Shown here: positions 7,531 through 13,813 of the stretch, piece after piece
Layout of the letters: every line of letters starts with the position of its first letter
Numbering within the stretch: the stretch's first letter is position 1
Source: an uncultured Clostridia bacterium
Lineage (GTDB): Bacteria; Bacillota; Clostridia; Christensenellales; Aristaeellaceae
Assembly (NCBI GenBank): GCA_937906775.1
Contig: CALCUD010000124.1
Location: 1-14,148, forward strand
Reading direction: 5' to 3'
Length of the DNA: 14,148 bases
Position numbers and translations under genes: made by a program
Notes under the pieces: generated by a model
What the model was told of the DNA's origin: nothing
The model's input: the letters and a program-made list of their open reading frames with translations, nothing else
Database searches by the model: none

Positions 7531-8673
7531 ATGATGGACACAAAAGTAGCATTGGTTCCGGTTGATTCCTATGACCAGTCAGAAGTGGATCGTGCGGTCC
7601 GTCAGGGGATTGATTTACTGGGCGGGATCAACCGGTTTGTTGCTCCGGATGAGAAGATCCTGCTGAAGCCGAATCTTCTGACTAACGCGCTTCCGCAAAT
7701 GGCCGTAACAACGCATCCTTCCGTATTCCGCGCCGTCGCATCCCTGTTGCGTGAAATCGGCTGTACGCGCCTTTCCTACGGGGACAGTCCCGGAAACGTC
7801 ATGACCAATCCGACGAAAGCGTCTGAGGTCTGCGGTTTGGCGCGCGTTGCCGATGATCTGAACATCGCGCGCGCCGATTTTGATCACGGAACAGTTGTAC
7901 CTTTTCCCGAAGGCCGTGCCGCTCACAGTTTTCACCTCTGCGACGGTGTCCGGGACGCGGATGCAATCATCAATCTCTGTAAAATGAAAACGCATGCGCT
8001 GGAACGGATTACAGGAGGCGTCAAGAATCTCTATGGTTGCATCTGGGGACTCAACAAGGCCGCCGGTCACGCGGCTCATTCCTCATCCGAGTCATTTGCA
8101 GAAATGCTCGCGGATCTGAATCTTTATCTGAAACCCCGTCTCCATATCATGGACGGAATCATCGCAATGGAAGGCAACGGTCCGACTTCCGGAACTCCGA
8201 TCGCCATGAACGTTCTTTTGTTTTCTGAGGATCCGGTCGCGCTCGATTCTGTATATTGCCGTCTGATAGATTTGGATCCTTTGTGTGTCCCGACGAATGT
8301 TGCGGCTGAAAATGCCGGCGTTGGAACAACAAAGGAGATCCGCGTCCTGACACCCGATGGAGAAATGACCCCGGAAGAAGCCGGAGCGCGCTTTGGCAAT
8401 CCGGATTTTGATGTACCCCGGGACAAACTGAAAAAGAGTCTGTTTATGAAGGTTGTTCCGTTGCTTCCGTTCCTGCAGACCCGTCCGCACGTGGACAAAT
8501 CCCGCTGCGTCGCCTGCGGGTTATGTGAACGTTCCTGTCCCGTCCCGGAGAAAGCTGTTCATGCCGGGAACGGACAAAAAGCCAGATATGATTACAAACG
8601 GTGTATTCGCTGTTTCTGCTGTCAGGAAATGTGCCCTGCAAAGGCTATCTCCGTTCGCCGCTGGCAGCTTTGA
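7531..8673 (+). CDS. DUF362 domain protein with C-terminal 2x[4Fe-4S] ferredoxin domain
   Basis: This 380-residue protein begins VALVPVDSYD, followed by the DUF362 core: ILLKPNLL (about 43-50), TTHPSVFRAVA, YGDSPG (83-88), INLCKMKTH (147-155), GGVKNLYGCIWG (162-173) and DPVALDSVYCRLIDL (234-248). The C-terminus has two classical cluster motifs, CVACGLCERSCP (Cys326, 329, 332, 336) and CIRCFCCQEMCP (Cys358, 361, 364, 368), each suited to a [4Fe-4S] cluster. There is no signal peptide or membrane segment, so it is probably cytosolic. The biochemical role of the DUF362 domain is not established, and I do not assign a reaction. The ATG at 7531 follows GAAGGAG by six bases; an in-frame TTG at 7516 overlaps that ribosome site. 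It is divergent from the Fe-S assembly operon, which could supply its clusters. Confidence 0.9.
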   Translation: MMDTKVALVPVDSYDQSEVDRAVRQGIDLLGGINRFVAPDEKILLKPNLLTNALPQMAVTTHPSVFRAVASLLREIGCTRLSYGDSPGNVMTNPTKASEVCGLARVADDLNIARADFDHGTVVPFPEGRAAHSFHLCDGVRDADAIINLCKMKTHALERITGGVKNLYGCIWGLNKAAGHAAHSSSESFAEMLADLNLYLKPRLHIMDGIIAMEGNGPTSGTPIAMNVLLFSEDPVALDSVYCRLIDLDPLCVPTNVAAENAGVGTTKEIRVLTPDGEMTPEEAGARFGNPDFDVPRDKLKKSLFMKVVPLLPFLQTRPHVDKSRCVACGLCERSCPVPEKAVHAGNGQKARYDYKRCIRCFCCQEMCPAKAISVRRWQL

Positions 8674-8729
8674 CAGCCGCCGGAACTGCCGGAAGCCCTT
8701 GACGGCACGGTCCGCAGATGTCCGGACAG

Positions 8730-8750
8730 TCCCTGCAGGCAATGCAGGGA
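8730..8750. other. Hairpin between convergent genes (weak terminator candidate)
   Basis: TCCCTGCA (8730-8737) and TGCAGGGA (8743-8750) form a perfect 8-bp stem with loop GGCAA, placed between the stop of the DUF362 gene and the stop of pyk. There is no good T-run on either strand (plus strand has ATTGTTT about nine bases later). A 10-bp palindrome TGTCCGGACA lies beside it at 8719-8728. It may stop transcription from both sides, but the evidence is the stem only. Confidence 0.4.
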
Positions 8751-10166
8751 TCACTCTATTGTTTCTACCCGGATCGTGTTGGTCTTGCCCGACTCGCCGA
8801 GCGTTGTTCCTCCGGTGATGATGATTTTGTCGCCGCGTTTCAGATGTAACTTTTCAGCAGCGAGACGTTTTGCCGAATAAAACAACACTTCAATCGAAGG
8901 ATACATTTCGCACATAACGGGGGTCACTCCCCATGAAAGCGACAGCGTTTCCCACACTTTTTCATTTACACACAAGGCCAGGATATCGATGGGAGGGCGA
9001 AACCGGGATACCATCCGTGCGGTTACGCCTGACAAAGAGCATACGACAACGGCCTTTGCGTCAATATCCATGGCCATACCGACAACCGCATGAGAAATAG
9101 CGTCCATTTCGTTTCTGATCGTAAACTCCGTTTTCAGGAATCGTTTGTTGTAATGAATGCTTTCTTCTGTGGTTTCAGCAATGCTTGCCATCGTTTTTAC
9201 CGTCTGAACAGGATATTTCCCCATGGCGGTTTCTCCGGACAGCATAATCGCGCTCGTACCGTCGTAAACCGCATTGGCTACATCGGAGATCTCCGCTCTT
9301 GTAGGACGTGGATTATGGATCATTGATTCCAGCATCTCGGTCGCTGTAATGACCCGTTTGCCCAGCAGACGGCATTTTGTAATGATCTTTTTCTGGATCG
9401 CAGGCAATTCCTCAAACGGGATCTCTACTCCCATATCGCCGCGTCCGATCATGATTCCGTCGCATTCCGAACAGATCTCTTCTATATTGTCTATTCCGGT
9501 GCTGTTTTCGATTTTTGCAATCAGGCTTATTGACTTTGCTCCGTTTCGATCCAGAAATTCCTTCACATCCATCAGATCCTGTCTGCAGGATACAAAAGAA
9601 CAGGCTATATAATCGACATCGTTTTTGATCCCGAAAAGCAGGTCTGCTTTGTCTTGCTCGCTCAGGTAAACCTGTTTCAATACTTTGCCGGGGAAACTCA
9701 TGCTCTTGCGATCGGAGATCTCGCCGCCGGCATCCACGCGGCAGACAATGTCCGTGTCCCTGATATCTGTCACCGTAAAAGAAAGGAGTCCGTTATTGAC
9801 AAGCACTTTGTCACCTGCGCTCAGTTCTTCGGCAAGGCGCTTATAACTCACGGAAACGCGTGACCGGTCACCTTTGATATCTGCGGTCGTAAACGTGAAC
9901 TCATCGCCGTCGTTCAAAGTGACCGGACCGTTTTCAAAAACCCCGATGCGGTATTCAGGACCCTTTGTATCGAGCATAATGGCAATCGGAACATTCAGTC
10001 TTTGGCGCACGGATTTCACTGCATCGATCTTCTTCTGATGCTCTTCATGTGTCCCGTGAGAAAAGTTCAGACGGGCCACATTCATTCCGGCCAGATACAT
10101 TTCTTCCAACACTTGCAAAGATTCACATGCGGGACCTATCGTACAGACAATTTTCGTTTTTCTCAT
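8751..10166 (-). CDS. pyk: Pyruvate kinase
   Basis: This 471-residue glycolytic enzyme makes pyruvate and ATP from phosphoenolpyruvate and ADP. Conserved parts in order are KIVCTIGPA, ARLNFSHG (Arg32), DTKGPEYR, the SLIAKIEN motif with Lys218 and metal ligand Glu220, GRGDMGVE with Asp244, TATEMLESM with Thr276, and RAEISDVANAVYDGTSAIMLS. The C-terminal allosteric domain ends GDKIIITGGTTLGESGKTN. It lacks the extra PEP-utiliser-like C-terminal domain of Bacillus enzymes, so it is the short form. Small departures from the usual motifs are Gly for Ala in ARGD, Glu for Gln in TATQM, and Tyr for Ile or Phe after KGPE. The start has ribosome site GAGGT six bases upstream. The 5' leader holds two hairpins, described separately. 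It is transcribed alone and converges on the DUF362 gene. Confidence 0.97.
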   Translation of the reverse strand: MRKTKIVCTIGPACESLQVLEEMYLAGMNVARLNFSHGTHEEHQKKIDAVKSVRQRLNVPIAIMLDTKGPEYRIGVFENGPVTLNDGDEFTFTTADIKGDRSRVSVSYKRLAEELSAGDKVLVNNGLLSFTVTDIRDTDIVCRVDAGGEISDRKSMSFPGKVLKQVYLSEQDKADLLFGIKNDVDYIACSFVSCRQDLMDVKEFLDRNGAKSISLIAKIENSTGIDNIEEICSECDGIMIGRGDMGVEIPFEELPAIQKKIITKCRLLGKRVITATEMLESMIHNPRPTRAEISDVANAVYDGTSAIMLSGETAMGKYPVQTVKTMASIAETTEESIHYNKRFLKTEFTIRNEMDAISHAVVGMAMDIDAKAVVVCSLSGVTARMVSRFRPPIDILALCVNEKVWETLSLSWGVTPVMCEMYPSIEVLFYSAKRLAAEKLHLKRGDKIIITGGTTLGESGKTNTIRVETIE

Positions 10167-10194
10167 AACAGTACCTCATAAACACAATTTAAAA

Positions 10195-10225
10195 ATGCCG
10201 GCAGAATGCAGTGTTCTGTCGGCAT
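10195..10225 (-). terminator. Terminator-like hairpin in the pyk leader
   Basis: Minus strand: ATGCCGACAGAA and TTCTGCCGGCAT pair over 12 positions with one mismatch (A opposite C), loop CACTGCA, and are followed at once by TTTTTAAATT. This has the form of an intrinsic terminator. It lies 28 bases before the pyk start codon and downstream of a good promoter, so it could terminate the pyk leader transcript conditionally. Alternatively it stops read-through from upstream while a promoter I have missed drives pyk. Confidence 0.75.
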
Positions 10226-10260
10226 AGCAATCCATGAAAATAACAAGACGCTTTATCCAA

Positions 10261-10316
10261 CTGATATAAATAGATAATGATATATTATCTATGACAGACT
10301 CCACCGCTTATATCAG
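10261..10316 (-). promoter_or_regulatory. Two-stem structure at the predicted 5' end of the pyk transcript
   Basis: On the minus strand, CTGATATAA (10316-10308) pairs perfectly with TTATATCAG (10269-10261). Inside it, ATAGATAAT (10292-10284) pairs perfectly with ATTATCTAT (10278-10270) around loop ATATC. The only unpaired interior is a 15-base bulge, GCGGTGGAGTCTGTC, on the 5' side. The structure begins at the predicted transcription start. The inner palindrome could also be a protein operator. I do not recognise it as a known riboswitch class. Confidence 0.65.
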
Positions 10317-10323
10317 CAATATC

Positions 10324-10353
10324 ATTATAATATTTACAAATTCAGTTTGTCAA
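10324..10353 (-). promoter_or_regulatory. Strong sigma-A type promoter upstream of pyk
   Basis: Minus strand: consensus -35 TTGACA (10348-10353) and consensus -10 TATAAT (10324-10329), 18-base AT-rich spacer. The predicted start at about 10317 gives a leader of about 150 bases for pyk. Confidence 0.85.
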
Positions 10354-10554
10354 CAAGACCGTCAGGTATTGTGACCCGCCTGGAATCTCCCGCAGGTTTC
10401 ACGCGCCATACGCTGTATCCGCCTGCCGATCCCTGAGTTTTACAGAGGATCTGACGCTCTGCGGCGCATCCGGTCCGCCCGGAGCGTCAGGACGCCGCTT
10501 TTACAGAAACGTTTCATTCCCTGTGAGAAGAAAGAACGGTCATTCCGTATCGCG
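10354..10554. other. Gene-free spacer with strong hairpin and direct repeat
   Basis: I find no convincing gene here. TTTTACAGA occurs twice in direct orientation (10438-10446 and 10499-10507). Between the copies, CTGACGCTC (10451-10459) is the perfect complement of GAGCGTCAG (10482-10490). GCGGCG (10461-10466) is the complement of CGCCGC (10493-10498), which crosses the first pairing. The hairpin lies downstream of the small membrane-protein gene and may end its transcript, although no T-run follows it on the minus strand. Confidence 0.6.
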
Positions 10555-10920
10555 TCACCATTTGGTCTTCAGCAGGGTCAGATTCTGCCCCATATCCCGG
10601 CGGAGGAAGTTGATCATACTGAGCAGCAACGCGATCAGCAGCAGAATGATGACCGTCCCGATCACCGTACCGGCCAGATCTCCGATCCCCGTAAACAGGC
10701 GATACCTGTTTTTTTGACGTGTCTGTTTTTCCTCTTCCGTCAGCAATTCTTCCTCAACGGATTCCCCGTTTTCATCCGACAGCGCGTCAAAACCGTCGTC
10801 ATAGTCATCATACTCGTCCTGCGGAAAGTTATCGTTCTCTGCCCGGGATTCATCCGGGAGGTCAAACCGGCGGGTATATCCCTGCTCGCTCTGATCTGGC
10901 GGCTGTTTGAAATACGCCAT
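10555..10920 (-). CDS. Small acidic single-helix membrane protein, unknown function
   Basis: I do not recognise this 121-residue protein. The start MAYFKQPP at 10920 has a strong GAGAGGGGAT ribosome site; a longer in-frame start at 10989 lies within the end of trmL and lacks one. Residues about 18-65 are very acidic and low in complexity (many Asp and Glu, including DEYDDYDDGF). A basic patch KQTRQKNRYR follows. One hydrophobic segment spans about 83-105 (VIGTVIILLLIALLLSMI). The C-terminus is short and basic (NFLRRDMGQNLTLLKTKW). A likely topology is an acidic cytosolic domain anchored by a single helix, but orientation is a guess. It starts 31 bases after trmL and is probably cotranscribed with it. 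Confidence 0.8.
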   Translation of the reverse strand: MAYFKQPPDQSEQGYTRRFDLPDESRAENDNFPQDEYDDYDDGFDALSDENGESVEEELLTEEEKQTRQKNRYRLFTGIGDLAGTVIGTVIILLLIALLLSMINFLRRDMGQNLTLLKTKW

Positions 10921-10951
10921 GGCCGATCCCCTCTCTTTACCGTTTTCTGCT

Positions 10952-11473
10952 CTATACATAATCCAGCCATGCGGCGTCCGCCTCGTCACGGCCGGTCAGT
11001 TGACCCTCGGAACACATCTGTGGAAATCCGTTCTGCCGCAGCGCTTCATAAAGTACGATCGCGACCGAATTGGACAGATTCAGACTTCTCGCTTCCCTGC
11101 GCATCGGAATCCGGATGCAGCGATCATATACTTTCTCCAGCAGATTTTCCGGCAAACCACGGGTTTCCTTGCCAAAGACCAGAAAATCACCGTCCCGGTA
11201 TTCCGCCTCGTAATAACCTTTGGGAGCCTTCGTAGTTGCGAAATGCATCCTGGCGTCAGGAAACTGCTTCAGGAAAGTTTCAAAATCCTGCCAGACATGA
11301 TACTCCATCAGATTCCAGTAATCCAGGCCTGCCCGTTTCAGATACCGGTCCGCCAGTGAAAAGCCAAGCGGTTCGATCAGATGAAGCACCGCTCCGGTCG
11401 CAGCGCAGGTCCGTGCGATATTGCCTGTGTTCTGTGGAATTTCCGGTTCGACCAGTACAATGTTCAGCGCCAC
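10952..11473 (-). CDS. trmL: tRNA (cytidine/uridine-34-2'-O)-methyltransferase TrmL (SPOUT family)
   Basis: This SPOUT-fold enzyme methylates the 2'-OH of the wobble base 34 of certain tRNA-Leu species. Motifs are LNIVLVEPEIPQNTGNIART near the N-terminus, LVFGKETRGLPE, and the knot-forming end IRIPMRREARSLNLSNSVAI. Two starts are possible. ATG at 11503 gives 183 residues but has a poor ribosome site and overlaps a possible -10 box (TACAAT, 11494-11499). GTG at 11473 gives 173 residues, begins (V/M)ALNIVLVEP as in the family, and has GGGGGAT six to eight bases upstream. I prefer the GTG, with moderate certainty. A weak -35 (TTGCTT) falls in the T-run of the preceding terminator, so the gene may have its own promoter. 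It is followed by the small membrane-protein gene. Confidence 0.94.
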   Translation of the reverse strand: MALNIVLVEPEIPQNTGNIARTCAATGAVLHLIEPLGFSLADRYLKRAGLDYWNLMEYHVWQDFETFLKQFPDARMHFATTKAPKGYYEAEYRDGDFLVFGKETRGLPENLLEKVYDRCIRIPMRREARSLNLSNSVAIVLYEALRQNGFPQMCSEGQLTGRDEADAAWLDYV

Positions 11474-11521
11474 ACTCTCATCCCCCGGCGGATATTGTAT
11501 CATGAATCCCGGAAAAGCAAA

Positions 11522-11557
11522 AGCCCTCCCGGGCGCTTTACCCGCCCGGAGAAGGCT
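11522..11557 (-). terminator. Intrinsic terminator ending the dnaK-dnaJ-vanZ-like operon
   Basis: Minus strand: AGCC-TT-CTCCGGGCG pairs with CGCCCGGGAG-GGCT across loop GGTAAAG with a small bulge, followed by TTTTGCTTTT. The TAA stop codon of the vanZ-like gene lies within the loop, so the last codons of that gene form the 5' arm. Confidence 0.88.
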
Positions 11558-12059
11558 CTGTGTTTTGCTTTTCTCTGCGTCGGCGGATCCGTTTCAGGAT
11601 CCCCCACGTGATCAGGACACCTGTCAGGACGCCGGCGCTGTCCAGCATTACATCCTGCCACTGTCCGCTGCGTCCGTCAACCAGCAGTTGATGAAGCTCA
11701 TCCGTCATGGCGTAGCACGTACCTGCCAGCCAGGCGATCAGACGAAGCCGTTCCCTTTCGCCCATCCAGCTGCGAAGCGTCAGGAGGAGCAAACATCCCA
11801 GAACGGTATATTCCGTAAAATGAGCACATTTACGGATCACCGTCTGCGTTGTGAAATAAATAGGTTCCTTCGATTCGCGCGGCATAGTATCCCAATCCGG
11901 CCACAGGATTCTGTCCACCGATTCGGAGATCCATCCGCTGGTTTGGTCCGACTGTTCTGCCGGTTCCGTCGAAAAGATGAAAATCGCGGCCATCACAGCC
12001 AGCGTCAAAGCCGTCAGGAGCAGCCGTCCCGGAAGGGAAACTGCTCTTTCTGTTTTCAT
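11538..12059 (-). CDS. VanZ-like family membrane protein
   Basis: This 173-residue protein has VanZ-family marks. Helix 1 is at about 11-30, ending in IFIFSTEPAEQSDQTSG. A second segment has RKCAHFTEYTVLGCLLLL (His80, Glu83). A third region is at about 105-120, then TDELHQLLVDGRSGQWQDVMLDSAG (Asp120, Glu121, His123, Gln124, Asp136, Asp140) running into a last helix and a basic tail. VanZ itself gives low-level teicoplanin resistance, but most family members have no known role, so resistance should not be assumed. The start lies one base after the dnaJ stop, with AAGGAGC in the end of dnaJ as ribosome site; a longer in-frame start at 12137 lies wholly within dnaJ. This tight link suggests translation coupled to dnaJ and co-expression under heat-shock control. 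A terminator overlaps its stop. Confidence 0.88.
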   Translation of the reverse strand: MKTERAVSLPGRLLLTALTLAVMAAIFIFSTEPAEQSDQTSGWISESVDRILWPDWDTMPRESKEPIYFTTQTVIRKCAHFTEYTVLGCLLLLTLRSWMGERERLRLIAWLAGTCYAMTDELHQLLVDGRSGQWQDVMLDSAGVLTGVLITWGILKRIRRRREKQNTEPSPGG

Positions 12060-12060
12060 A

Positions 12061-13182
12061 TCAGGTAAACAGCTCCTTGACCCGGTCCATAAAGGTTTTC
12101 CGGTTTTCGTATTCCCGATCGGAGGTCGTATTTTCAAACTCGCGCAACAAATCTTTTTGTTTATTGTTCAGGCGTTTGGGAACCTCAACCTTCACACGCA
12201 TCACCAGATCGCCCTTTCCGCCTCCCCGGAGCTGAGGAATACCGGCGCCTTTGATCCGGAATTCGGTTCCGGGCTGGGTGCCTTCAGGGATCCGGTACTT
12301 CACCGGACCGGAAAGTGTAGGAACTTCCACGTCTCCGCCGAGAGCCGCAAGCGTAAAGCTGATCGGGAAATCGAGCAGCAGATTGTACCCCTCTCTGCGG
12401 AACAGCTTATGCGGTTTCACCAAAACGGTGATGCCCAGATCGCCGGCAGGGCCGCCCCGAAGTCCGGGTTCGCCCTGACCGTTCATAATGATCGTCTGAC
12501 CGTTATCGATTCCCGCAGGAACTTTCACGGTCACCGTGCGTTTCCTTCTGGTTCTTCCGGTTCCGCCGCAGCCGGAGCACTTCTCGTTAATGATCTTTCC
12601 GGCACCGCCGCAGGTGGGGCAGGTGCGAACCGTTGTCATCCAGCCGCCGGAAGAACGGATTTGGCCGGTTCCCTTACACATGGAGCAGGTTGTCGGCACA
12701 GTGCCCGGTTTGGCGCCGCTTCCGTTGCAGGTATCGCAAAGTTCATTCCGCCAGATCTCAAAACTCTTTTCGCAGCCTTTGGCCGCTTCTTCAAAAGTGA
12801 TCCTGAGTTCATAGCGAAGATCGTTTCCGGGAACAGGACCCTGATTTCGGGCCGTCCGGGAGCCCATCCCTCCATTGAACAACTGGTCGAAAATATCGCC
12901 CATGCCGCCGAAGTCGAATCCGCTTCCGCCAAAGGGATTTCCGCCCATGCCGCCCATCGGATCCTCAAATCCAAACTGATCGTACCGGGCGCGTTTGTCC
13001 GGATCAGAAAGCACTTCATTGGCTTCATTCAGCTCTTTGAAGCGTTCAACAGCATCTTTATCATCTGGGTGCAGATCGGGATGGCATTCTTTTGCCTTTT
13101 TGCGGTAGGCCCGTTTGATCTCGTCATCGGTAGCCTTTTTGTCGACCCCGAGCACCTCGTAATAGTCACGCTTGTCAGCCAA
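12061..13182 (-). CDS. dnaJ: Chaperone DnaJ (Hsp40), TTG start
   Basis: This 373-residue co-chaperone delivers substrates to DnaK and stimulates its ATPase. The J domain carries HPD at 34-36. The Gly/Phe region has GGMGGNPFGG and GFDFGGMGD. Four zinc-binding repeats follow: CDTCNGSG, CSMCKGTG, CPTCGGAG and CSGCGGTG. Two C-terminal beta-sandwich domains come next (GQTIIMNGQGEPGLRGG, then VEVPTLSGPVKYRIPEGTQPG). Length is typical of type I DnaJ. The reading MADKRDYYEVLGV starts at a TTG codon (13180-13182 on the plus strand reads CAA), with GAGGTGA six bases upstream. No in-frame ATG or GTG fits the family start, so the rare start codon is probably real. A long hairpin lies between dnaK and this gene. 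Confidence 0.97.
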   Translation of the reverse strand: MADKRDYYEVLGVDKKATDDEIKRAYRKKAKECHPDLHPDDKDAVERFKELNEANEVLSDPDKRARYDQFGFEDPMGGMGGNPFGGSGFDFGGMGDIFDQLFNGGMGSRTARNQGPVPGNDLRYELRITFEEAAKGCEKSFEIWRNELCDTCNGSGAKPGTVPTTCSMCKGTGQIRSSGGWMTTVRTCPTCGGAGKIINEKCSGCGGTGRTRRKRTVTVKVPAGIDNGQTIIMNGQGEPGLRGGPAGDLGITVLVKPHKLFRREGYNLLLDFPISFTLAALGGDVEVPTLSGPVKYRIPEGTQPGTEFRIKGAGIPQLRGGGKGDLVMRVKVEVPKRLNNKQKDLLREFENTTSDREYENRKTFMDRVKELFT

Positions 13183-13203
13183 GCAGTCTCACCTCTTTCT
13201 TAA

Positions 13204-13240
13204 AGCAAGCCCGTCCCCTTGCAAAGGGTACGGGCCTGCT
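13204..13240 (-). other. Imperfect hairpin in the dnaK-dnaJ spacer
   Basis: GCCCGTCCCCTT (13209-13220) pairs with AAGGGTACGGGC (13224-13235) around a 3-base loop with one C/T mismatch, and AGCA/TGCT extends it after another mismatch. On the minus strand only TTGCTTTAAG follows, a poor T-run. It may be a partial terminator or an mRNA-processing or stability element that lowers dnaJ relative to dnaK. It lies 20 bases before the dnaJ ribosome site. Confidence 0.6.
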
Positions 13241-13264
13241 CCCGAAAACCGTTGATTTCAAGGC

Positions 13265-13813
13265 TTATTCAACGCTGCCGTCAGCATTCACGCTGCCGTC
13301 GTCATTGGTCGTTCCGGGTTCGCCGCCCATATCACCCATGGGGTTGGCACCGGGATCACCGGCCTGCTGCTGATACAGCTTGCCGAAGATCGCATAAACC
13401 TTCTGGGTAAAGGCTTCCATCGCGTTCTTGATCTCGGCCGCGTTGTTGCCTTCACGGATCTTCTTGAATGCGTCGATCTCGGTCTGGACAGTGTTCTTGT
13501 CTTCTTCGGAAAGCTTGTCGCCGTTTTCACGCACGGTCTTTTCGGTTTCGTAAATCAGAGAATCCGCATGGTTCAGGGTTTCGACCTCTTCCTTGCGTTT
13601 CTTGTCTTCTTCGGCGTACTGTTCCGCTTCCTTCACGCGCTGGTTGATCTCTTCCTCAGACAGATTGGTACTGGCTGTGATGGTAATCTGCTGTTCGTTG
13701 TTGGTCGCCTTGTCCTTGGCAGAAACATTCACGATGCCGTTGTTGTCAATGCTGAAAGTAACTTCGATCTGCGGTACGCCGCGGGGAGCGGGCGCGATCC
13801 CGGTCAGCTGGAA
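13265..13813 (-). CDS. dnaK: Chaperone DnaK (Hsp70), C-terminal fragment
   Basis: The minus strand encodes the last 182 residues of DnaK. It begins at FQLTGIAPAPRGVPQ, continues IEVTF and GIVNVSAKD of the substrate-binding beta domain, then NEQQITITAS and the helical lid. It ends in a Gly/Asn/Asp-rich tail (GDPGANPMGDMGGEPGT). The usual EEVD-like or DADFEEV type end is replaced by DDGSVNADGSVE. Upstream of the Phe codon at 13811-13813 the frame stays open but no longer resembles DnaK (KIAF instead of the expected LG-x-F). The ATPase domain and roughly 430 residues are missing. From the same point rightward the plus strand encodes SpoIVB. It is followed by dnaJ, the usual order. The truncation is more likely an assembly fault than biology. 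Confidence 0.93.
   Translation of the reverse strand, partial: FQLTGIAPAPRGVPQIEVTFSIDNNGIVNVSAKDKATNNEQQITITASTNLSEEEINQRVKEAEQYAEEDKKRKEEVETLNHADSLIYETEKTVRENGDKLSEEDKNTVQTEIDAFKKIREGNNAAEIKNAMEAFTQKVYAIFGKLYQQQAGDPGANPMGDMGGEPGTTNDDGSVNADGSVE

Noticed and set aside
10176..10235. Possible 19-residue leader peptide before pyk (minus strand, starts MDCYADRT)
   Set aside because: It runs through the terminator hairpin and ends next to the pyk ribosome site, which is tempting. It has no ribosome site of its own and no run of regulatory codons.
10440..10517. 25-codon minus-strand frame starting MKRFCKSG
   Set aside because: It has only a weak AGGGA upstream and is formed from the arms of the hairpin. 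The composition is arginine-rich and arbitrary.
10523..10717. Plus-strand frame of 64 codons facing the small membrane-protein gene
   Set aside because: It is mostly antisense to the minus-strand gene at 10555-10920, which has a good ribosome site and a clear membrane helix. No ribosome site or family was seen for the plus frame.
11977..13203. Plus-strand open frame of about 408 codons
   Set aside because: It is the antisense of dnaJ and of the start of the vanZ-like gene. Its length reflects Gly- and Pro-rich codons of DnaJ read in reverse.
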